Below, one piece after another: positions 36,268 to 48,560 of a stretch of DNA of 64,000 nucleotides; position 1 is the stretch's first letter, and each line of letters starts with the position of its first letter. The notes beneath the pieces are model-generated. The model saw nothing but the letters and a program-made list of their open reading frames with translations, was not told the origin of the DNA and did not search any database. The stretch is from Cristatella mucedo (lineage: Eukaryota; Bryozoa; Phylactolaemata; Cristatellidae): assembly GCA_009760855.2 (NCBI GenBank), contig WPIO01000008.1, forward strand, positions 5,054,501-5,118,500. The letters are read 5' to 3'. The translations under genes were made by a program, and so were the position numbers.

Positions 36268-39200
36268 AGATGTATAGATGGATGGGCGGCAAGAGGCAGA
36301 AGAAACCGTGGCTCAGACAAGCAAGCATCTGGTCACATGAGCTGGACCGCATGCACAGGTCTTCGGCATTTAAAGATAACATAAATAACGTCATTCGCTG
36401 GCCATGCGATTGCATTTGCAAGCCCAGGAGGTAAGATATCGCTCTCCACGACCGAGGTCGCGGGTTCGAATCCTGCAGTGACCAATCTTTTACTGCCAAC
36501 TGCAAGCGGTGGTGACAGCCGTTAATGCTCTTCCACCGTTATACAAATGAGGCTATCAAATCAGCTAATATTATTTTTACCATTGCCTTACTTACCTGCT
36601 CGGCGACATAGAAAGTTCGACTTCCTGTATCAGGGTGTTTCCAATAGCAGCGGAAACACTCCCCCAGAATAGGATTGTAAGGTTTCTTCACACCCTGTAA
36701 AGACAGCCAGTGGAATGTTCGCAATAAAAAACTATAAATATGACATCCAGTGAACCTGACATGGCCATAGCATAACGAGTGTATCCTGCAGAGTATAGGG
36801 TAAGCAGAAGAGGACAAACAGTGACGACCCACTCGTCTTACACTTAGCTGAAAACATGGGCACTGGCATCGGGTTACATGACAAGGAGTCACTCCACTGG
36901 CTGAGATCGGAAGTTATTAGGTCGATTTGATGACATTTGATGGACGGGAAGGTAATAATAATAGTATAATTATAATAATAAGACTAATACTACGACATCT
37001 GTATAGCACCCAAACAGAGCCAAGTCCCTTTCCAAACACTTAAAATATACTGTAAAGGAAGCATGTGAATCGGTTAGTGATGACGTGCAGTTTCGCCACG
37101 CACACGCACACAAAGGACAATGCCTGTAAACCAATTCCTGTGGACCCAGCAAATGCTATGAGCAACGAGTAGATTTTCATATAAGTGTAAGCGAGCGCAG
37201 GATAGACACCCCAGGCGAAAGAGCTAGAACCGAGAGCTGCTGCTGCTGCTGCCCGTTATCAAGAAACACAAGCTGCTAAAGCTTAAGGTAAGTAAGCAGC
37301 AGCTACACCTTACAGGGTGTCACCTCGAAAATCTGCCGTAGCACCACCATACACCCAAGTCTAATTCATATTCCGTACATGAAACTGCAGGAGCCACGTT
37401 GCCTGAATTTAGCGTAGGGGAAACTGAAGCCAGGGGCGTAAAGGTTGGCTGCATTGCATTGTCTGGGCATTGATGCACGCGACAAGCCAGGGCATTTCGG
37501 CGCTGTGGCCCACGCAACATGACAGGATGACATTTAGGAGCGGTTCAGGGCTTGAGTCGCTCTCCCCCTAGTTTCAGACTGCACCACAGAGTACGACTAT
37601 GGTCGTATAGTGTAGCCTATACTATACGACTTTGGTCGTATAGTGTAGGCTAATGCGCTAGCACTGCAACGCCGTCGCCACGGTGACCATCTTCACATTA
37701 GTCAGACATTGGCATGCTTGCCTTCACATCAAGGATATAATTCCCATGCCGACCACTGCTGTGTCCCAGACGACTGTCATTACCCCAAAGATCTACTGCC
37801 TGTAGTCTACCACCGACTTGTACCGACAGGTTTTTCCACTCGGTGGGGGAGAAGGCACATTCCAAGGAACTCATCGAACCAACCGACGGGCAGACTGGCA
37901 CATTAGCAGCTGCAGCTTATGTGCCAGTCCCGTGCCTTCCGCGATGTAGTAATGTAATGCAATGTATCTCCGTCTGTAACTCCACAAAGTTATAAAGACC
38001 ATGCGGGTGTTATGCAGGAGAGTTTTGTATAGCGCAGTAACAGCCTAAGCGGCTTTCGGTACCCATTCGGTAGCCAACAGACTTCGTCTCACTCAACAAA
38101 GAGAAAGTGAGAAGCATAGCAGAGTCAGGAGAGCAGTTGAGGTAGTGAGTAGCATGGAAGTAGCAGCTCAGGACCGCTGAAAAGGATGACCCATAGTCGG
38201 CAGCAGGAGAGTATTTGTCGTTGCATAAGAATTGTGGAAGCGAGTTCCACAGTCTAGGACCTGCAGAGCTAAAGCTTCTGTCGCCAACGGTCTTTAAGCG
38301 GAGCAATGAGACAGCTAATTTATTGTCCACACAGGACCTGAGGGCGCAAAGAGGCTGAAACTGGTGCAACAGTTCGGATAGGTACGAAGGAGCCAACCTT
38401 GTGGGTCAGCATAAGAATTTTACTCTATATCTGTTGCTCAACCGGCATCCACCCTAGCTCTTCTAGCAAAGGAGACACGTGATCAAACCTCTGGGACTTG
38501 AAGACTAGCCTTGCAGCCATTTTCGTAGTCAGCTGCAGTGGCCTAGTTGCTTTCTTCGGTAGCCCAGCCAAAAGGAAATTACAATAATCAAGCCGAGACA
38601 GAACTAAGGAGCTAGTTAAATTTTTTTACAAGCCACTGTGGAAGACAGCTCCTAATCTTGGATAGGGATCGGACGTGATGGCTAGCTGTAGAAGCAGTCT
38701 TCTGAACGAAGCTTTTAAAATATACGCAGCTGCCGAAAAACGACACCTAAATTTCGAGCACATGGTGATGGTCGCACAACAGCATCACCTATTAGAAGAG
38801 CAAAGCCTTTTAATCCAGCCACATGCTTAGGGTGTCCTATGAGCAGCAGTTAGGTTTTATCGTCATTTAATTTCAAGAAGTGACGATGACACGACGGACG
38901 ACGACCGAACGAGAGCCGATCGGCAAGGCTCTGACGGCCCTTTTTGTTGTCTTAGGCCGTCACACGCGACACATCAGTGCATCTCGAGGCTTGACACGGA
39001 ACGAGCGCAGACGAACGCACCCAACACTGGCGGTTGCAAAAGCAAAAAAGACGCCGTCTAGCCGATGACCCTTGCAGGCACTGTACGGATTCTAGTATGC
39101 GCCTTCACTTTACCCGCCTTCATCGCAACCGTCTGACACAGCCAGGCAGCAGCCAATGTGCAGGCAGCAACCACGGGGGGGGGGGAGGGGGGACTCTTGC

Positions 39201-39600
39201 ATTCTAGCTCAGCTCAGCTTCAGAGGAGCTGCGCGAGCTGCTGCTGCTGCTGCACGCACTTTGCTTCCTCACCTGCGGCTTCTTATAGAACCCCGAGATG
39301 TACCAGCGCACGACGGCCTTCATCCTCGAGAACGCATCGTCCTTCAACGTAGCCCTAGAAGCGAAGCGAGCGCCCGCCGCGCATGCCTGCCTTCGCACCA
39401 CCCAGCGAGCAGCCAGAGGGCGGCGTAAACAAGGAACAATCACTTACTCAGTGAGCAGGTTGGAGTGATAGTAGTAGTCCGCAAACTTCTCGAGCAGAGA
39501 CCTCGGTTCGAGTATGAAAGTGGGCAGCACGACCCGGGAGAGATCCATCCCAGGCCGCACCTGATGACGTAAAGAAAAAGCCATGTAAGCTAGATATGCC

Positions 39601-39672
<72 letters not shown>

Positions 39673-42600
39673 CCTGGGCCATAATCATAATAATAATGAT
39701 AATGATAAAAATCGGCCAATCGAGGCCCTTCACAACTTGCTGCAAGAGAGTGAATACCCACAAAGTTAGTGACATGCACGGTATCAACCATGCACAAGCA
39801 AACAAGTGTCCTGCTTAGGCTTCAGAATGCAGATACAAACACGAAGGTCACGGCTACCGGCTAGTAAAACCTCTTGCTAGTAATGTGCACTGAATCATGC
39901 ACAGGTAGGCTTGCAAAGCACACCGGAACACAAAAGACTAATTCCCTGTGGCAAATCGAAGGCTAGCCGGAGCTGAAGCATCTTTAGCTGAGATCTAGAA
40001 CATGTGAGGTCATCATTGCAGGCAGTGACCGTAGCCGGAAGCGAGTTCCAGACTTTCGGTGAATGTCAGCAGATGGCTCAGTCACCTGAAGATTTCAATT
40101 TTTTAACTTGAGGCACTGCAAGATGACTAGATGCTCACAGGCACAAAGAGCGCAGGCGGCAGCGTAAAAAGGCCAGCTGGTCACCAGCAACACACCCGAA
40201 CAGCTCCAAGCGTTGGCATCGCGGGTCGTCCCACACAACGGCTTCCTCCTCGAATGCTACTTGTCAATAAGGCAGATAAGAGAGAGTTTTTGGCAAATGC
40301 CACCTGCCACCCAAATGCGGCCGGCACGCACCTGCTTCATGAGGTGCCAGATGATGCTCTTGTTCTCGTCGGCGAATTCCTCTTGCAGGCAGTCGCCTCC
40401 CGTGCCGCTGATCTCGTCCGGCGGGTTCTCGACGTACGGCGTCTCCACGAGCTGCGCGGCGGCCTGGTGAAGCGCTGCTGCTGCTGCTGCCGCTGCAGCA
40501 GCCGCTGCCCGCCCGCCGTTTCGGATTCTGTGGCCTCCGCCTCGGTGACTCGTGTCGTCTGAGTCGCTTGAGTCCGTCGGCGACTCGCTATTGCTGCGAG
40601 TCTTGTCGCCCGCCTGCCCGCAGTCGCGCAGGTCTGAAAAGCCGGAAATAAATATTTTTGAGTAGAGGACATTGTGTGCATGCTCGGTAGTGCCAGTGTG
40701 AAAATCAAGTGAAGCCTGAGAAGGCCTGGGCCAGGCACGTGACGACGACCCGTTTAAGATCACGCGGGTTGCAAAACAGGTAATAACGAGTGGTAGTCCA
40801 ATTTCCAAAAGGTTAGAGGAATGCTGGCATGAAAGTAAATGTGGCACCGGATTCCAGGTTTCCCAATGACAGACTTCACCACGTAGCAGCAAGTGCTATC
40901 AACACCAATAATTAGCTAGGTTTGTCAGTAAGTCAGCCCGAGTCACTGACGTCATGCTTGCATTATGCCGATGTGACATTTATACTACTACTACAACGGT
41001 ACAGCCTACTTGCAGCTATATCATTTGCTAAAATTCGGGTTTGTTTAGACAGGGATGCCATATCTAAGTTGGTCCATGCATTTGTGACATCCTGTCTTGA
41101 CTTCTGTAACTCACTGCTTGCTGGTCTACCAGCATGTGCAATCAGGTGCTTACACAGCTGGTGCAAGTATCTGCAGCTAGGCTAGTCTGTCGTGAGCATT
41201 GCAGTTGCCACCTCCCACCACTTCTCACTTAGACGCAGCTCGTTTGGTGGGTACCCGCAAGCGAGTATCCGCTCGTCTGGTATTCCTAGCATTGTCTCGA
41301 ATCGCTCAGCACACTTCCCCACAAGCGTCACTGTGAATCTCTCCAACTCCAACTTAGTGGTGTCATCAGGCCTGTTATAACTCCGGCGGCCCAACTCAAC
41401 GCTTGTCTTTGGAATCCTCACTCAATATGCAATAAACCTCTAGTAACAATTACAGCCTAGTGCAAAACTCTGCAGCTTGCAGACTTGTCTGTTGTGAGCG
41501 GCACAATTGCCACATATTGGCAGACCACACCACTTCTCGCCGACATGCACTGGCTAGCAGTCAAGCAACGCATCGACTTCAAGGCTTTGTCACACACTTT
41601 CAGGTCGCTTCTTTCTTTGGCTCCAGCCTACCTATCAGATCTACTGCCCCACCAAGCTAAGCATCTCACCACTCGCTTTTCGGAATTTACTTGTTTACCT
41701 ACACCTCGTACAAACCTCAAATCCTTTGGAGACCGTGCCTTTAGTTCGTATGCTCCCAAAGCCTGGAACTCACTCCCACCAGATGTCACGACATCCCCTT
41801 ACTTGCCCACGTTTACAAAGAAACTAAGAACACACCTATTTATCACAGCATTTATTGGGTCCCTGCGGTTCGACCTTCATGTGCTCATGCGTGCTGACAC
41901 TGTGCATGCTGCCACCTACCATACTTGCATGCTGACCCTGTGCATGTTACCCTTAACCATGCTGTTCTTGTTGTTTATTGAGCATGCTACCACTAACCAT
42001 TCGATCGTGCTTCATTTGCAGCAAATGTAAAGTGAGAAATGCCTAGAAAGAGATTGAGTTCTCTGAGGGCGCTATATCAAGTGTATTATTATTATTATTA
42101 TTATTATTAGAGCAACGATGAGGGTCATGTAAAAAAGGGGAGAAGAGATAATTTCCTAATTTACATAAATGCAGTTGTACCATACACTCTCACAGCTGAA
42201 ATTGAACATGCCTTACTGCAGCTGCCTCTGGGAAGTGATGGTCATACATAAATATAATCTGCCTGTGATTTTAAATTTGGGGTTAACATACAGCTAATAT
42301 AAATTTACAGATAAGTGGCACGCCTGTAGGTCCGTTTGAAATACGTTTTGATTTTTACTCATGTACAGATTTCGCTCCAATAACTACGAAACCTAAGCTG
42401 GATAGTTGGTGGGGGCGGGCTCACCAGCTAGGTCAGCGGATAAGCATGCCCGCCTTCAAAACCAAAGTTACAGTTTTACCGTGATTTTTTACCGGTGATT
42501 GAGAGTAATTATAAAAATACTAGTAATGGTAATAGTAATAATAATTTCACTAATTGGATGGTATTAATAATAATAATAATAATAATAAGACATTTGCATA

Positions 42601-45600
42601 ACACTCCAAGAGAACTAAATTTCTTTCTAGGCACTTGAAATATGCTAGAATGGAAGCGTGACAACGGGTTAGTGATAGCATGCACACCATAGACAATTCA
42701 CACAGACTCAGCCAATGCTGCAAGGAGCAAGCAGGTCTTTAGCTTATTCCTAGACGTTTCTAAGTCAGGGGATGTAGTGACGTCAGTCGGTAGACAGTTA
42801 CAGCCTTTAGAAGCCTATGAACTGAAGGCACAGTCTCCAAAGGATTTGGGCTCGGGTCAGAGGTCACAGCTAAACGACTCCAGTCGGAAGTGAGACAGGC
42901 GGTACGATGCGAAGCCCCTGGTGGTGGGGAAGTATTTCAAATGAGTGCTTTGCTGGAGCAAAAAAGAGAATTGATGGACCTAAAATTGAATGACGGGGCC
43001 TCAACGTCGATAAGCTGCTTGCCGGGTACCCAGTGGCGGTCGGTGAGAAGTGGTGAAGGGTGACAGCGGTGACGTTCACAACAGACAAGCTCAGTTAATG
43101 AGTCTCACACCAGCTGTAAGCATCTTATTGCAGACGAAGGACAGCCTGCAAGCAGCGAGTTAAGGAAGTGTAGCAGCAGGGATGTCGAAAATGCACAGAC
43201 CGGCTAGGCTGCCGCATTCTTATCTAAGCGAGCCCTGATATTTGCAATGGTGCGCAGCTAAAAGCAAGCGCGCGAGGCTATGCTATGGCACCGCGGTCTA
43301 ATCGTATGCATTGCATTCAGGATGTGCACGAGTCTGCGTGCCACTTTGGCTACCAAGTCAGCCTGTCCTTCGAGCTGCTGCACCTCCTCAGCAGCAGTGC
43401 GGGCAGCTGCCGAGCACTCGTGCTCAAATGGTTTGGCATGTGTGCTTAACAGACTTCGATCGTTTGTGCAAAAGCAAAACAACATTGGCTCGTAAGAAAG
43501 ATTCGCTCTAGCCTAAAAAGACAGCACCGAATCGAAAACCAACAGTCAATTGCCATTCCAGCCCTTGCTCACCTTTGGTTTGATTTGATAGCTTTCTAAC
43601 CGGCCCACCTTCCTACCCCAGAGCCTGGCGCTTGGCAGCATCCAGCCACATACCAAGCCATGCGAGCTTTCCGCATGTCATCGGAGCTCGATTAAAGATT
43701 ACGGGCATTACCTTTCACGGGTAGAGAGTGCACAAGAATGTGAAATGCATCAGCAGACCGGCACGCCGTTCTGCTGCCACCAACGAACTCCGACTAAGGC
43801 TATACTCGACACGATGCCACTAGCAGCACTGTACTGTGTCAAGAACAGTAACTTGCCTGGCACGCACGAGCACGACTCGAATGCAGCTGACTCTCCCCCT
43901 CCCCGGGGGAGGGGGGCCTGTAGCGGCAATGCCACGACGGAAACTCAGCACTGGATGCAGAGCACACGCTCACCACCCCCACATCAGCAGGATTGAGATT
44001 CAGTTCTTGTAGGGAGTCTATACAAATTTTAATTACAAATTTATTTTTATAGCCTCCCAGTAGAGAGTCGAGGATAACTCGCCTGGCACGCGCAAGCAGG
44101 ATTAGAATGTGGCTGCTCCTCCTCCTCCGCGCCTTCCAGCAACGTCACGAAAGAAAGAAACTCGGCATCCCCCCCCACATAAGTCCATCCCATCAGGAAC
44201 GTCCTCAACGACCTGGAGGGTAGCTGGACCTAAGGAATGATGTGGAATAATGGCATCATAAAATCATGTCCCGGTTTCTGATACGCAGACAAACCACTGG
44301 TGCCGCTAAGTAAAGACCTGGGTTCAGCCGTGTCACAGATTCGAGAGATCTGCCAACGCCCTCTAACTGAAACTCTTGATGGCCTTTTCGCAATCAACCC
44401 TGTCCAACTCGCATGAGCCCCGCCAGGCGGCCAGACATCATTTATGGAATGCTGGCAAATGAGGCAAAAAGACCGCACAGCCGGCAGGCTCAACGTCACG
44501 GGCGTTAACAAGAGCCGACCACGCACGGGAGCAGACTCGCGACGTACCTCCGAAATGCTTCTCGCGGTCGCTCTCGTCGAGATCGGCGCCGCTGCCCGCG
44601 CCGCCGTTCTCAGCCGGGAAAGACGAGCTCATGAAGCTGGCGCTCTCGGCGGCCATGTCGCTGGCGGCCAGGCAGACCGGGCCCACGCTGCCGCCCACAG
44701 CCGCCAAACCGGTCTCGCACGAGACGCTGCCAGCAGCGGCTGCCGTTGCCACGAAGCCTGCGCTGCCCGCAGCGTCCTTGTCCTTGTTCAGCGAACGCAG
44801 CAGAAGCGATGAGCAGCGAAGGGCGAGCTCGAGAGCGTCCATCCAGGTCTTGCCTGAAACCGAAGACGCAGTCAGCAGTCCGTCAGCAGCAGCGGAGGAT
44901 CGACCGGCGCAAAGCAGGAGTTTGGGCGCAGCGAGCGAGCCGGCAACGAGGAGCAGCCAAAAAGCGGCTGCCTCAGCTGCCTGAATGGAGCAGAGCAGCG
45001 TGGGAGCCAGCTTTGCAGCAGCTGTAGCGGTGCGCCGAGCACGTGGCAGCTGCCAATGGCGTCGGCGGCGGCAGCTGCACAGCGCGGTGGCAGCAGCGTC
45101 GACTAGGCTCCGCGGCTTAATGGAAACAACGGACCTCGGCGTTGCCAGACAGCATGCTCCAGCGATGCTCTTGCGGCCAAAGCCTGGACCACACTGGCGA
45201 CCCGGGGAAGCCTCGATCGCTTAGCAGCCGAGCTTTAGTGCGCTCCCTCGAGTTCGACAAACAGTACGCTGCGCCCTGCATAGAGCCATTTGACCAGCGA
45301 ACAATGGCACGCACAGAGCCCCCGAGCTGCAAGCACGGGCACGCACAGAAAAACGCCAGAAAGACTAAGCAGAGAGCAAGCAGGAAGGGAGCACACCGCG
45401 ACTCAAGAGCTGCAGCTGTCGTCGGGATGTCGGCCCGGATTCCATGGATCCCATGCGGAAGCACCAAGCAGCAGACGTCGACGTCGGGTGCTAGCGAGCG
45501 ACTGTGCGCATGCCCGGGAGCGCGGTGCAGCAGCCCGCGATCGGGCTGCCGGGGCTAGCCGGAAGCAGAGGAGGGAATAGCACCTTGGAGGAGCAGCTGC

Positions 45601-47079
45601 ACTCGCCATGCTGCTCTGCTAGGAAAGAAGCTCTGGCTCTAGCAAGAGGCGGCCGTGGTGGGAACGCGGCATGAGTGAAAGCGAGTCTGCGACCGAGCGC
45701 TGCAAATGGAGCGCACCGGTCGGTGCCCACGGCAGCAGCAGCAGCGACTGCTGGACGCTCGGCTGACACGACCGTGGAGACGGACAAGCTGGCTGCTGGT
45801 CGGTCGTGTCTCGTTCAAAAGGCTGCCGAATGCACCGATTGTTCACTCCCCCCCCCCGGCTATGTATATCAATACGACAAATGGCCGGTGCTGGCTAGCG
45901 GCCGAACACTGGTGCCTAGCGAACATGATCATTCCTTGCTCAGCCAGAGCACACCGGGGTGGTGCCAGCTAGCTCAGCAGGCCCACTGCCCTCGCATCTA
46001 GCCACCACGTGGGCTGCAGGCGAATGATTAGGCGATGCTGACGTGCAAACCGGCAGCGTAGAAAGACAAACTACTCCAGCCTTGTGTGCTGCCTCTCGAT
46101 GGCTGCAGGGCGACTACAGTCTGCACTCCGGGCACACCCTGTGAGTAAACACTGGGCAACAATGGAGCGGCTCTGAGCCCCCCCCCTGCTGACAATCGAC
46201 ACATCGAAGTGGAAAAAAGTGCAATGCAAAGCTGCAGCAGCAGCAGAGCCGAAGAAAGCACCCGATCGATCAAGACCGGAGAGCGGGGGGGGGGGGGGGG
46301 GGGGGGGGGGCGCGGGGGCACGAGGGTGTGTGCAGACAAGCCAATAGCACAGCATGAAGGTGCTCAGCAAACCGAAGCAGCCTGCTCCAGCCCCCCCCCC
46401 CGTGAGCAGCGGCATTGAGCACGCTGATGAAGAGACGCTGGTGGTTGTGACCAGCCAAACGAGACTGCGTGGCGTGAAAACCGTCACTAGAAAACCGTGG
46501 AGATGCAAAGCATATCATCGACCGAGCTGGCCACATCGACAGGCAACAATGGGCCTAACCAATACTGCTTGGGAAGCCTGTCTTTATAAATATAACATAA
46601 TTCATTTATATAGCGCCCCAAGAGAATTAAATCTCTATTCAGGCGCTTCACATATGCCTTGGGGCTCGAGCCCACGACCTCAATCAGACCTTGGTCGGGG
46701 AGAGCACCTTAACCGCTAGACCGAACTAGCTAGTCTTTCGAGATAGAATGGCATAGACGTGAGCGTGCAAGGGCTGCCGTTTTTTTTCGTGCGCCTCGAG
46801 TGCAGTCGAGTACAAGTGAATGGGCGACCACCAGCAGCGGTGGTCCGATCAGACCTCGACCAGCCTTGGAGGCAGCAGGGCTCCAAAGACCGCCTGGAGC
46901 ACGTCTTCTGTGGCAGTATGCAGTATGGGTGTCGTTTGCGCAAATATGCAAAACATGTTTTCGCAACCCAACCGCATAGCCAGACGTGACAGGTTTCACG
47001 TGAACAGGCCTCTGCGTCATGTCAGCGGCAAGGTCAATCTCTCTCTGCCAACTCTTATGAGCTGTCCCTAACATTATCT

Positions 47080-47151
<72 letters not shown>

Positions 47152-48479
47152 ATACTAATAACTAAATAACTCAATCCCTTTTGTACCCGGCTAGCCACAC
47201 ATCCACTATGCCGGTTTAACTTTGCTTGCCCCCTGCCTCTAAGCTCCTCATATTTCCTCATATGTTTGCCTGTTCCCCTTTCCTGTCCCTGTCTGTCTGT
47301 CTTTCCTCATTGTGCCCCTCTCGCTCTCTGTTCAAAAAGTTTCCCATGAATCCCAATGAGAAGTCGTGCATGGTAGCATCTTGCTAAGGCAACCTGGCAA
47401 CTTCTAGACGTTATAAAACCTCCATAGAAAAAGTGACAACCAGTGAAAGATCAGTTGATGTGACAACTTCGTTAACACTCTACAGTACTCGAGCCTCAGC
47501 ACCTTTCACCTCAGTATCTTTCACCGTTCGGCTTGCAGCGCGAAATAAAGAAAGAATAATGTACAGCGCCCTGAGAGAACTTAATCTCTATTCAGGCGCT
47601 TCACATATGCCGTGGGGCTCGAGCCCACGACCTCGGTAATCAAATGTATTCACCATGACCTTGGTTCTAGGCAAGAACCTTAACCACTGGGCCAAACCAG
47701 CGAAACCAACGACCTGGGTCGCGAAGTGCGAGCACCTTACCGTCAGGGTTAGGATTCCACCTCGAGTCGGGACAGCAATCACCCAGCTAGCAGAGGTCTC
47801 CGAATGGCTTTAGCTTTTGCAGGAGGAGTTACATGCGTTGCTCCATTCCAATTGACCATGCACTAAATAGCCTGCCAATCCAGGTTTCATAGACTAATTA
47901 CTTAAGTTAAGCTCTAGGCGTCGATTTTGCCAGTTAGCAGTTCTGTGGTACTCCGGATGCCAAATAAGAGTTGTATGGGATAACTGCTGCTGGACGGCTA
48001 CAACCATCAGCTATAGAATCTACTGCTCTACCTTGCTGATATGGATACTTGTTATCTTAAGGTATGGAAGCTCTTTGCTGCTGCTGCCGCCGCAGTGGCC
48101 CGCTACCGTCGGCATACCGGCATGTATTGGTGCTTCACACGTGAGTCGCTAGCCATGCATCAAGGCTCAGAGGTTCACATGTGCTTGTGGCACGTCGGCA
48201 AGGACATGCAACACCGAGAGACACTGGCCCATGTTTCGGGCCTAAAGACATGAGTTCAGAAGCAGCTACACACTGTCTATAAAAGTAGTAAGACAATACA
48301 TTTCCCATGCATCTCTTCGTTTATGAACATTAAGAGTGATGGAACCAATATCGTTCTCTCTACCTCTCTAACATGTACCTATGTGTTCTGTGTGTGTATG
48401 CGTGTATATGTATGTGTGTATGCAAGTATGTATGTATGTATGTATACATACATACATGCATGCATGCATGCATGCATGC

Positions 48480-48560
<81 letters not shown>

